Positions 45,597 through 56,210 of a stretch of DNA of 64,000 nucleotides are shown one piece after another. The notes beneath the pieces are model-generated. The model was not told where the DNA came from. It did no database searches and was given only the letters and a program-made list of their open reading frames with translations. The position numbers were made by a program, and so were the translations under genes. This DNA comes from Hypomyces perniciosus (taxonomy: Eukaryota; Ascomycota; Sordariomycetes; Hypocreales; Hypocreaceae): contig SPDT01000004.1 of assembly GCA_008477525.1 (NCBI GenBank), forward strand, positions 3,472,001-3,536,000. The letters are read 5' to 3'. Numbering within the stretch: position 1 is the stretch's first letter; every line of letters starts with the position of its first letter.

Positions 45597-48500
45597 AGCT
45601 TACCCCTTCCTATATATATGAGCTGAACGGCGCTTTGGAATGGGTAGGTTAGGAAGTTATGAATAAGTCGATTAAAATGCTGGAAGCTGCAGGTCTCCTA
45701 ACCGACTTATAGCCTAAAAGCGTAAAAGCTGCAGCGTATATTATTAATATAAGTCCTATGCGCAGCCTTAATATAATATCACCTATCGATAAATTAGAGC
45801 AATAGTTCCGCGACTTTACGCCCCTTCCAATAAAGAAGCTTTCCGTAAACCTATAGCTAGATTAAAGCGGGCTCTATATATATAGCTGCTGCGCCTATAT
45901 ACTAAATAGAGACTGTAAGGCTAGCCGGAAAAAGAAAGAATTTAAAACTAAGCCTAAAGGGCTAATTAGCTATTTTATTAGCTATATTATAAATAATATA
46001 TATTGCATTTAATTACCCTGCCTAGTAAAAGTAATTATTATAACGAATATGCAGTTTAATAAAACTAGCTTCTTTAATAGTAATAAAAAGATTATAGACA
46101 AGCTGTCTATAGTTAAGTTAAATAAACTATTTAATAAAGTTAAAGAAAATAAACTGGAATTTAAACTTTTCCCTATATATATTCCTATAGTAAAAAATAC
46201 CTTTATAAGTAATATAGAAAAAGAGAATATACCTTTAAAGGTAATAGAGGTATAAAGTATCAAAAATAGTTTAATAAACGCTTTAAGTAAACTACTAGCG
46301 CACTTAAAAAAACCTTTTAGTCTTTAAATATTAAAGGCTACCTTAAAATGGTTAATCTCTATAAATAATACCAGTACGCTAATAAAAACCTTAGGCAACG
46401 CTTTAGTAAACGACCTACCCCTCTCTATAGAGAGGGATATAGCGGAAAAACAGCCTTATATATTAAAGGTATATAACCTGATAAAGGAGGATAGTCTATT
46501 AAAGCTAAAAGCAGATTAATATATAAAAGACTCGCCTACTTTTATAAAAAAAGAGTAGACTTTTAAAGAAATGCCAGCTAGTAATCCTTTAAGTAGCAGA
46601 GTAGTAGCTAATATTTACAGAAGCTTAAGACTTTAAAGGAAGTAACTTGCAAAAAAGGCTAATAAATACCTCCCAGTATATAAAACTAAAATATATACCC
46701 TAAATACTGCTTTTAAGGATAATAAGCCTAGTATATACTTAATAATTACTAAGCTCTTTAATTTAATACTATATTAACTACTACCTAATTAATAAAAGTT
46801 AATAAATAATAAATTAAAAAGCGCAAAAACAGTATTTACTATTTTTAATATAGTACTAAATTATAAATCTTTTTCCTAGAAAAGTATAGCTTTTAATAAA
46901 TTAATTATTTACTAAAAGGATTTAGCAAAACCGCTAAAAGACTAAAAAGAGTTTATAAAACACCTATTTAAAAATAAATTTAAATAAACTGCGCGCAATA
47001 AAATTAATTCTCTATATATAAAAGGAACCTAGTAAGAAATACTATACTTAAAGGTAATAATAAAGCTACTATTAATATATTAAGTTTTTATTTATAAGTT
47101 TAATTAAAATAAAAATCTAGAATACTATAAAGCTTACTTTATAGTCTATAGGGATTTATAAAAGCGCTCTACTATAAAGAGTATATATACAGCTATATTA
47201 ATAGTATATTTTTTTTATATATTTATTACTTTTATAGTAAAATTTAACTTTAAGTTAAAGCAGTATAATATTAAAAATGCTTTTCTTAATGCCTTTAAAA
47301 ATAAAAACTCGAAACTAATTATATATAAGCTCTTTAAGGGCTTTAAGCAGCTAAATATTTATTTAAAGCTCGCAAAAGCTTTATATAGCTTAAAGGATTT
47401 ACTAAAGCTATAGTTTAATAAACTATCTTTAACCTTGAGGCAATAAAGGTTAATTTTAAGCTTTAAAAAGCTTTATCTCTTTTATAATAAAGCTTAAAAG
47501 ATCTTTATTATATTTTATATAAATAATATCTTAATTATATATTATTATTATAATAAAGGTTTTTATATTAAACTACTAAATACTTTAAAAGTAAAATATA
47601 AACTTTATAGTAAAAGAGATATACAGTAGTTCTTAAAGATTAAAATTACTTATAACTATATAGAGTATAAGATATACCTTTCCTATAAGACCTATTTTAA
47701 AAAAATTGCAAAACAATTTAGGCTTAATAAAGAAATATAGCTTTTTATAATTTTAATACCTATTATAAAGCTTTAGAAAAATATATTATAAATTTTAAAA
47801 GTAATTATTAAAATATATTAAAAGAAAGTAGGATTAATACTTTATATAGCTATTATAAGAAAGCTTAATATAGCTTATAGCGCTTTAGCTTTATTATAGT
47901 TTCTAACTAACCCTAGTAAAGAATACTTTAAAGCAGTTAATTAATTAATCTACTATTTATATATATAGCATTTCTTAGCTTTTTAATATAAAGGGAAAAG
48001 AAAAATATAAGTCTTAACTGCTTTAAGCGATATTTCCTTTACTAATAATATAAATACTTAAAGATTGTTTTAAGGGTATTTTATTATACTTTTCTTAGGC
48101 CTTATCCTATAGAATACAATATATTAAAGCACTATTAATATATTAATAATAGAAATTAAGCTGCTTACCTTTATTTAAATAGCGAAAGAGGTTATAGGTT
48201 TATATTGCCTTTTCTAAGAAATAAAATTTAACTTTAATGCTAATTAAAATATTAATTATAACAATTAATTAACTATATATTTTATAATTAAAGAAAGTAT
48301 ATAAATTAATACTTATTTATGTTATATTAATATATAAAATATATAACTTTAATAGAAATACTAGAAAAGATTATTTATAGTTTTTTATCTTTTTATTAAC
48401 TTTATACCTATTAATAAACTTATTAAAGCTTTACTATAGCAGCACTTTAAATACTTTAAAGCATTATTAAACTTAGCAGATATATAGTTACTAGAATAAA

Positions 48501-49822
48501 ATATATAAAAATATAGGAAACCAGTTAATTCTAGCCTATAGGCTATTAGCTATAAAGGTATATCCTATTACTGCAATAACTATTCTTTAAAAGCTTTCCA
48601 GCCTTTGCGCGCTTATATATAAAGGGCATTATTATTATTATTACTGCTGCCTAAAATAGCAGCCTCTTTAAAGTAAATCGAGTTCTCCTCCTTTAATAGG
48701 TTAAATTAAAGGCGTAACGCCTTTTTATATTAAATTACTATTTAATTATATAAGCTTATAAGCATATAAAGAAAAGAGAGTATATTTACCCAGTTATCTT
48801 TTTTATTTACAGCTTAAAAAAGCCAGCATGCAATTAATCTAAGCATTAAACGACTATAAAGTATATAATTAAATGAAGCAATACAGGTAAGTTAAAGAGG
48901 AGTTTACTAAAGGGTATATTAGTAATTACTATTAAAGTAAATAGTATACTATTAAAAGTAGGTAATAGAAATATACTGGGAGAAGTCTTTTTTACTGGCA
49001 ATTGCCGATTTTAGATAACCTTTATAAAGAGGGGATAATGGTATAGCAGTAAAGGCAGTAGCGGAAGCAGCCTTTAAAGCAGCAGCAGTAGCGATAAAGG
49101 CAGGGGCCGGGATAGCAGCAGTAAAAGGAGGAGTTAACGAAAATAAGGATAAAGCTGCCTTAGCAGTAAGGCGTATTTTATAAATAGCAGCTAAGCGCAT
49201 ATTAAGAGCGGCAATAGCTGCAGTATACCTAGACTGGCCAGGACTAGCTGGCGTAAGAGCAGGAGCCAGCGCAGGAGCAGGCGCAGGAGCAGCAATAGGC
49301 GTAGCCGCTCAGCCAGCCAAGCGACTAACGCTGCGACAAGCCACCTTTAAGGGGCGACTATAACCACGCTTTACTAATAAAGTATTCTTCTTTTGCGATT
49401 TCGCTGTTAGCTCATAAATATACAGTACAAAAGGAATTAGTCAGAAGCGTAATACTTATAGCAGGGGCTATATTACTATTAATATTATTATTAATATTAA
49501 TAATAATAATATTAATAATTAAAGAAAAAAAGTAAAGAATAAGGGCTAAGGGGGCAGCTAATATACCTATTCTAGCTATTAAAAACCGATTTACCTGCTT
49601 AAAAGCTTTATTATTCAACTTCCTATTATTATAAAACAATAATAGCTATAGCGCTTATATTCCTTTTACCTTTATAATAGAATATCGATATATATTTATA
49701 ATAAGGAGCTTCTGACTAAGTAAAAGAGGCTCTAAAAGCGCGGCCAGTTAGTCACAATACTATAGATAGGCTAGAGTAGCAGTTAATAAAGTATTAGTAA
49801 TAGCCTTATTAATTAAGGGGTA

Positions 49823-50086
49823 TATTGGGTTAAGTAGGCTAGGGCCTTACTGCTTGCCGGCGCTAGGGAGCTTTTATTTGCTTTATTAGCAGATATAAGC
49901 TGATATATATATTGCGTAAGCGATATATTAGATTATGCAGGCGCTTATAGCGCCTGTATACAGCTTTTTCTTTGTGTTAGCTATATATATATATAGCGAG
50001 GCCACTATAGTATATTCTCTTTTATAGAATCAAGCTTTGTTTCCTATCTCTCTATACTCTATATAGCTATGCCGCGCTCCGCTATA
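49823..50086 (+). repeat. 3' LTR-A of copia copy A5
   Basis: 264 bp, begins TATTGGGTTAAGTAGGC after the purine run AATTAAGGGG, ends CTCCGCTATA, then the duplication TATAT. Confidence 0.9.
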
Positions 50087-50091
50087 TATAT

Positions 50092-50758
50092 TAAATAGTT
50101 TAATTCTGCGCTATATAGTGCTTTAAAGTAAAAGGCAATAAAGTATAGTTTATTATTTTTATCTTTTTAATTAAGCTAAACTTTTATAGTAAAGGTAAAA
50201 GTATTTATTTTAACTTTTGTTTCTTTAAATAAATTAAGTATAATAAATATAAGTTTTTTTTTAAAATAAGCTATTTAAGTTTATTAAAGGCATTATATAT
50301 ATTTAATACTTATAGAAATTTTTAATCCTTTTTAATAAATTTATAGAAAGTTTATATAATACTTTCATAGCCTTTAATAAATTATTAATAATAGTTAATA
50401 AATCTTAAAACGTTTTAGATTTCTTTAACTATTATAAATATAGGCTAATCTTTTACTACTTATACTTTTAATAAATCTATATAAATGTCTTTAAGGGTAA
50501 TAATATACCTTAAGAAAATAACTTTCTATATATAGAATTTACATTTCTTTAATTCTATAAATAGTTTAATATTTTATAGTATTTATAATACTTTATAAAT
50601 ATATACTTTATATTCTTTAAAGGTATTTAAAAGGATTAGAATATTATTTAAGTAAATAACTATAAAGATATTAAAGTACTCTTTTAATATATTATTAATT
50701 ATCTTTTAAAATATTATAAAGGCATTAATAAGACTAAGAGGTATAAATATATAATACT
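50092..50758 (-). mobile_element. Ty3/Gypsy chromovirus, family 2 copy 2, RT/RNase H part
   Basis: Continues the element interrupted at 42546. The reverse complement matches 11650-12330, including the RT box (YLNNIL type) at about 50640-50675. Homology stops abruptly near 50758, where LINE sequence starts. Confidence 0.8.
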
Positions 50759-53700
50759 GCCTTTACCTTTATAGTTAAAGAGGGCTATAATATTATTATA
50801 ATACAAAAACTATATAATAATAAAGGACTTTAATATAATATACTCTTTATAGTAGGGAATTAATAACTAGAATTAAAAAGTATTAATAGTTAACTAGGCC
50901 TTTAAAGCTAGCCTCTCTTTCTTTAATTTACTAAATACCCTTATATATATATTTAAAAAATATAATTAACTTAATATTTTTAAATATCGTATTAGTAAAA
51001 GCTATATTAAAAGAATACCTATTTACTAGCTTTGACTATATTATATTAAATATTATAATCTTAGCTTTAGCCTACTGCCTAACGCCCTTTAAAAGATTAA
51101 AGGTAAAAAGAGATAAAAATAAAAATTATTTCCTAATATTAATTAAAAAAGGGACTTAACTTTTTCCCCCCTTTTAATTAATAATAATAGCTATAGACTA
51201 GGCAGTTAATGCTTGACTTTTACTCCTCTATAAATTAATTAAAATAATAAACTGACTATGAAATAATCTACCTTTTTAGCTATAGTAGGGGGATAAATAT
51301 AAAGAGAGCTATTAAGCTTTTTTAACTGCTAAAAGAACTGCAGCTATACTATTAAATACTTATCTCTATAATGCTAGGAAATCCTTTAAAAAAATAATAA
51401 AGAATGCTAAAAGGGTATATTAGCGAGATATTATTAGTACTGCTAAAGAAAGTAAGGATATCTTTTATATAGCTCGCTAGGCAAAGCTATTACTAATCTT
51501 TTAACTACTACCACTATAAATTAATAATTAAATCTTTACCTTTTAAAAAGAAAAGGCCACTACCTTCTGCAATACTATACTTAAAAGATATATAGCAGTT
51601 AATAATATTAAAGACCTATAATCCTTAATTAATAAATAATAGTAAATTAAACTCCTTTTAATAGTTTTATTAAATAAAGCAGTAATAGTTATAATATATA
51701 TAGGAAATATATCTTTAAATATTAATAATATTATAGTAAACCTTTTATAGCTTTACTAGCTAATAATTAAAAAATATATTTACTCCCTTTATAAAACCTA
51801 CCTTAAAATCAGGCACTACCTATTAACCTTTAAATTAATTAAAGTAATAATAATCCTTAAATTAAAGTAAAGAGATCTATTATCCTTAAAAGCTTTAAAG
51901 CTAATCTCTCTTTTCTTTTACTTAAATAAAAGACTTAAATGCCTTATTATACGAAAAATTGTATATAATACAATTATATAATAGGTACTATATATTAAAT
52001 AAGCTAGCGCCCTTTTAACAAGATCTAGCATTAATTTAATTACAGCCTTAATTTATAAAGTTAAACTGGCTTTTTATAACAGTAAAGTAGTTACCTTTAT
52101 TATAATTAATATCTAAAAGGCTTTTAATATAGTTTATACTAATAAATTAACCCTTTAACTATAAGAATAAAGTTAACTTAACTATATAGCTAAATAGGCC
52201 CTTTTCTTTATAATAAAATGCAAAGTTTAAGTAAAACTATAAAAGATTATAATTTAACTGCTCCCTTTAAGCTATAGTCTCTTAAAAATCGTTAATATCT
52301 TTAATTCTCTTTTTACTTTATATAGCTTTAATATATTATTTATTTACTGCCCTTATTTAACTATAAATAGCAGCTATTAAATAATCCTTTTACAGTAAAC
52401 TATAAAGGTTTAGCTATATAAATAACATAGTGTTTTTATTTATTAATAATTCCTTAACTAAATAGCAGCCTAAGTTATAGCTGCAGTTTAAAAACTTTAG
52501 TAATAAGGCAGAGATAATGCAATATTATTTAATTTTAAAAAGAAAAAAGTAATATACTTCTTGAAATACTGCTTATAAAATAACCTACTAGTAATATATA
52601 ATAATACCTTAAAAATAGCACTTAAAAAAGGGGCGATTAGGTAACTAGGCGTTTTCTTTAACTGAAAGCTTAGCTTTAAGATATATATTAAGAAATAGGC
52701 TATAAAGGCCTATACAGTAATAAATACACTATATAGTATCTTAAACTTTATTTAAAAGGCTACTTTATACATTATATAATAAATAGTCTATCTATATATA
52801 AAACTAGTACTCTACTATAGGTTAAAGGTATAGTATAAAGGCTTAAATATATATAGAATATAATACCTCTTTAACTATATAACCTTAGTCTTTAAAACAG
52901 CTATAAAGGCTATCCTCTATATATAAAAGATAACTTTTATATTAATCTTATATAAAGAAAGTGGGATCCCTTTAATAATATAACTCTTTAATACCTATAA
53001 GCTTTAATTCACTATTGAACTACTATTACTAAATAACTAATATCCCTTTATCTGCAGGACCCGACTATATTAATATATATATAAATAAACTATAGCAATG
53101 CCTATTATAAAGCTATAGCAGACTATATAATTTACTAGAAGTTACTTTGTTAAGGGGGAATTAGCACTCCAAAACATATATATAAACATACACAAAAACC
53201 AATAGAAGACAGCCCCTAAGACTAATATAAGAGCCATGAAGCTATCAGCCACTTAAGTAATTATTATTTGCAGTAATAGTTAGCCTAGTGCTAGATAAAG
53301 AGAAAGAAAGGAAAAAGCTATCTTGGCTGCAATTCCAGCTATTAATACCCCTTTTTCCCTAAACTAGTTTTCCGACCGTTTTCTAGCCTTCCTAATCGGG
53401 CCTAGCTCACAGGACTTATCAGGCTAGTTATAGGTATATCAGTTACTCCCAACAAATTACCTAAAACCTGCCCTTTTCCTTAAATTAACTAGAACTTAAA
53501 ACCTTTATTTAGGCAGTAAAGCTAAAGCTGTTCAAGAATTTAATAACTAAATAGCTATAATAGCCTTTTAGGATATAATAGTATTTATAGACAGTTTATG
53601 CTTTACTATAAGAGCTATTAGCTATAGCTTCTTTATTTAATGAAACAGTAAAAAAGTTTTAATAGGGTATAGTTAATTTAGCCTAATAAAAGTATTTAAT

Positions 53701-54783
53701 AGTAAGGCAGTTAAGGCCTTAAAGGGACTTAAAGCTGCTTTAGTTAATACTAATAATATAGGGGATATTACTATTTATTTAGACAATACAGCTACAATAT
53801 ATTATTTAGAGTATATACCTTTAAATTTATTATAATAGGTCTTTATTAAATTTTAGAGACTAAAAAGTATATATAAAGAAAATATATATATTTAATAATG
53901 CCTTAGCTATTAAAGGATATAGGGCAATAAAGCTATAGACTAGTTAGTGAAATAAGGCTGTAAATAACTAAAGCTATTTAATATAATACCTATATTTACT
54001 TTCGTTTAATAAAAAGCTAAAGTAAAATTAAGAACCAGCTTTAAAAGCTAGTAAGAAAAATATATATTTAATATATATTGCCTATTTAAATTAATAGTTA
54101 ACCTAAAATGCCTTAAAGAATTAATAATCCTATAAAGGGAACTCTATTATCTATTAGCTACTAGATCCTAGTATAGGGATTTTATATAATATTATAAGCG
54201 CTTTTAATATAAAGATATATTAGTAATTTATAGCTATAATAGGAAAAAAGTATACAATTATATTTTTTATTACAGGAAAATTAATAAAGTATAATAATAA
54301 AGACTAGCCCTTTTAATCTGCAAATTAACCTTTTATTTATTAAAGTCTAGCTATAATTATTTCCTGTTAATAATATAGGCTTTCAGCTTTTTTACTAAAA
54401 TATACCTATACTATTAAAAAGCTTAACTAATTTTAATATTAATCTTAATCGTTTAATTCTTTCTTTTATCTCTCTTTTATCCTTTAAAGGATATACTTAC
54501 AGTTTAATATTAAATCGCCTATAAATTAATAAAGGCTAACCTTTTAGCTAAAGCTAACCTTACTTACCTAATATACTATATAAGATTTATATATCTTTTT
54601 AACCCGCTAATAAGAGAAAAGCTGGAAAACTATGCCTATTAAGGCAATAAAATACTATATAGGGGAGCTTATATATCTATTAGTAATACTATAGTTAAAC
54701 CTAATATAGTATATCCTTTAACCCTACTAGGATTAATGGCCTCTTGCTATAAGATATTAATAGGATATTATTATTATTATTAT
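50759..54783 (+). mobile_element. Tad1-like LINE (ORF2: RT and RNase H), RIP-degraded
   Basis: Read through stops, the plus strand shows the ORF2 order of Tad-type LINEs: a pre-RT stretch (about 51340-51480), RT about 51840-52480 with LSLKALKLISLFSYLNK (from a WRPISLLS-type motif) and the active-site box SYINNIVFL near 52415-52440 (from a VDD-type box), and RNase H at about 53580-53960 with YIDS, ITIYLDNTATIYYL and a GNKAID motif, matching the better-preserved LINE at 28675-29380. A solo LTR-B interrupts it at 53146-53455. It ends near a (TTA)n run at 54763-54783. The 5' limit is only where chromovirus homology stops; no target duplication was found. Confidence 0.75.
53146..53455 (-). repeat. 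Solo LTR-B variant inside the LINE, duplication GTTAC/ATTAC
   Basis: 310 bp in minus orientation, with ends TTTGTTAAGGGGGAATT (left) and TACTCCCAACAA (right), flanked by GTTAC at 53141-53145 and ATTAC at 53456-53460 (one G-to-A difference). Ends match the other LTR-B copies, but about 100 bp of the middle differs or is missing, so it is a sub-family or deleted copy. Confidence 0.82.
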
Positions 54784-54916
54784 TATAGGCATTATAAGAA
54801 ATCTAATTAAAATGGTTTCTTGTTTATATAGCTGTGAGTCGATTTAAGCGATTTTATATATAAATGAATTTTGTGGAAAATAGGAATGCAGCTATAAACC
54901 TAATTCTGCCACTATA
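54784..54916 (-). repeat. Leader-like repeat matching 15196-15340
   Basis: Reverse complement of the post-LTR sequence at 15196, including the primer-binding-site-like TGGCAGAATTAGG at the 54916 end. Here it probably represents the 5' leader of the inverted chromovirus copy 2. Confidence 0.6.
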
Positions 54917-55250
54917 TTTCTATTATTAGGTTAAAGGACTATTATATAAGATAAAGCATTATTCTATAATTACTTCTATAACATAGCCGCATATTATTAG
55001 ATATTCTATAGCTTTTAGCTATTAGATTAAATATAATTCAATTGTTTATTTTATCGTTTACCTAGTAAACTCTTAGTTATTTCCTTATTGCTGTATTGAT
55101 TGCAATTTCCTAGAAGCTATATATAAATAGGGTTTAGTATAACCTTATTATTTTAACAATTAAATAAATTAACTTTATTGCTTAAACTATAAAACTAGTA
55201 TATTCTTTATAATAATATTAAAGGCTTTAAAGATATTAAAAGGAAATAAA
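54917..55250 (-). repeat. Probable degraded LTR-D (5' LTR of chromovirus copy 2)
   Basis: Lies where a 5' LTR should be relative to the leader repeat. The 100 bp nearest the leader resemble the end of LTR-D when C/T and G/A differences are ignored (for example GCTATGTTATAGAA against CCTGTGCTACAGAA), but the rest cannot be aligned by eye and its outer end is not defined. Confidence 0.35.
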
Positions 55251-55394
55251 GTTATAACCTCCGCTTTACTTAAAGTAACTTTAATATTATAAATTAAGCA
55301 GGTAATTAAATCTATAACTGCTTTTTAAAAAAAGCTTTAAAATACTACTTTAAAAAGATTTTATATTTAAATATTAAAAAGGATACTCTTTTAG

Positions 55395-55799
55395 TTTATT
55401 GAGGGGGAATTGGCACTCCCAAATATATATATAATATATATATACACCTATATACAACGACTGGTATCGAGCGCGGGAACTGCGCTCCTAACAAAACCAT
55501 AAAGTGGCAATTAAGTAATATAAGGACTAAAAGATACCGCGGATTATTTAATTATAATGCCAGCAGCCAAAAGCAACTAACGGTTACCTTTATATGCCTT
55601 AGCGGCTGTAAACTAACAGGTAGGGTTATATATTAAAGGGGGAAAAAGGTTGCCTTGCATTAAACTAAATCTATCTGTATATCTTTATATTTCCTATACT
55701 TTCCTAATCCAGTAGATGCTTAAATAAGCAGCCGACCTTTCTTAGGTAAGCTAACAAGAAAAATGCAAGTGTATTAGGTATATTAGTTACCCCTAATAA
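55395..55799 (-). repeat. LTR-B, tandem copy 1
   Basis: 405 bp, minus orientation, TTTATTGAGGGGGAATT at the left and TTACCCCTAATAA at the right; matches 45181-45596 reversed. Only five bases (ACTAG) separate it from the next LTR-B. Confidence 0.88.
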
Positions 55800-55804
55800 A
55801 CTAG

Positions 55805-56210
55805 TTTGTCGAGGGGGAATTGGCACTCCAAAACATATACACAACATACATATACACCTATATATAACGACTGGTATTGAGCGCGGGAACCGCGCTCCTG
55901 ATAGAACTATAAAGCGGCAATTAAGTAATGTAGGGGCTAAAAAGATACTGCAAATCATTTAATTATAATGCCGGCAGCTAAAAGCAACTAATAGTTACCT
56001 TTATATACCTCAGCGACTATATTCTTATAGGTAAGGTTAAATATTAAAGGGGGAAAAAGGTTATTATTTATTAAACTAGGTCTATCTCTATATCTTTATA
56101 CTCTTATATTTTCCTAATCTAGTAGCTGTTTAAATAAACAGCTAACCTTTTTTAAGTAAGTTAATAAGAAAAAATGCTGGTGCGTTAGGTATGTTAATTA
56201 CCCCTAACAA
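55805..56210 (-). repeat. LTR-B, tandem copy 2
   Basis: 406 bp, minus orientation, TTTGTCGAGGGGGAATT at the left and TTACCCCTAACAA at the right. The minus-strand frame 55704-55958 that spans part of both copies is the same meaningless frame seen in the LTR at 45434, so it is not a gene. Confidence 0.88.

Larger units (their letters stand above)
42547..50086 (+). mobile_element. Complete Ty1/copia element (copy A5) carrying a solo LTR, RIP-inactivated
   Basis: A 7.5-kb element with LTR-A copies at 42547-42810 and 49823-50086 and a perfect target duplication TATAT at 42542-42546 and 50087-50091. The target is the RNase H region of a chromovirus; the undisturbed site is at 12335-12339 in the other copy. 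Pol is readable on the plus strand: the RT box FIIFYINNILII at about 47505-47550 and the RNase H motif (SDISFTNNIN, from a SDASFADDxD type) at about 48030-48062, with the order expected of copia. A 416-bp solo LTR of another family sits inside at 45181-45596. Stops are dense; open frames such as 46049-46255 are chance gaps. Confidence 0.9.

Noticed and set aside
45434..45652. 72-codon ORF similar to the minus-strand ORF at 55704-55958
   Set aside because: The similarity exists because both lie in LTR-B copies; the frame runs across the LTR end and translates a GT microsatellite, so it is not a conserved gene.
46009..46263. Overlapping 84- and 68-codon ORFs inside the copia element
   Set aside because: They are stop-free gaps in RIP-degraded pol sequence and oppose each other on both strands.
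49401..49520. ATTATTAATATTAATAATAATAATATT run considered as a CRISPR-like or origin repeat
   Set aside because: It is a simple AT trinucleotide run inside a copia element, with no spacers and no unit structure beyond three bases.
48952..49639. Minus-strand Ala-rich ORFs of 82 and 75 codons
   Set aside because: They lie antisense in the 3' part of the copia element; the Ala/Thr-rich translation reflects GCAG-type repeats in the element.
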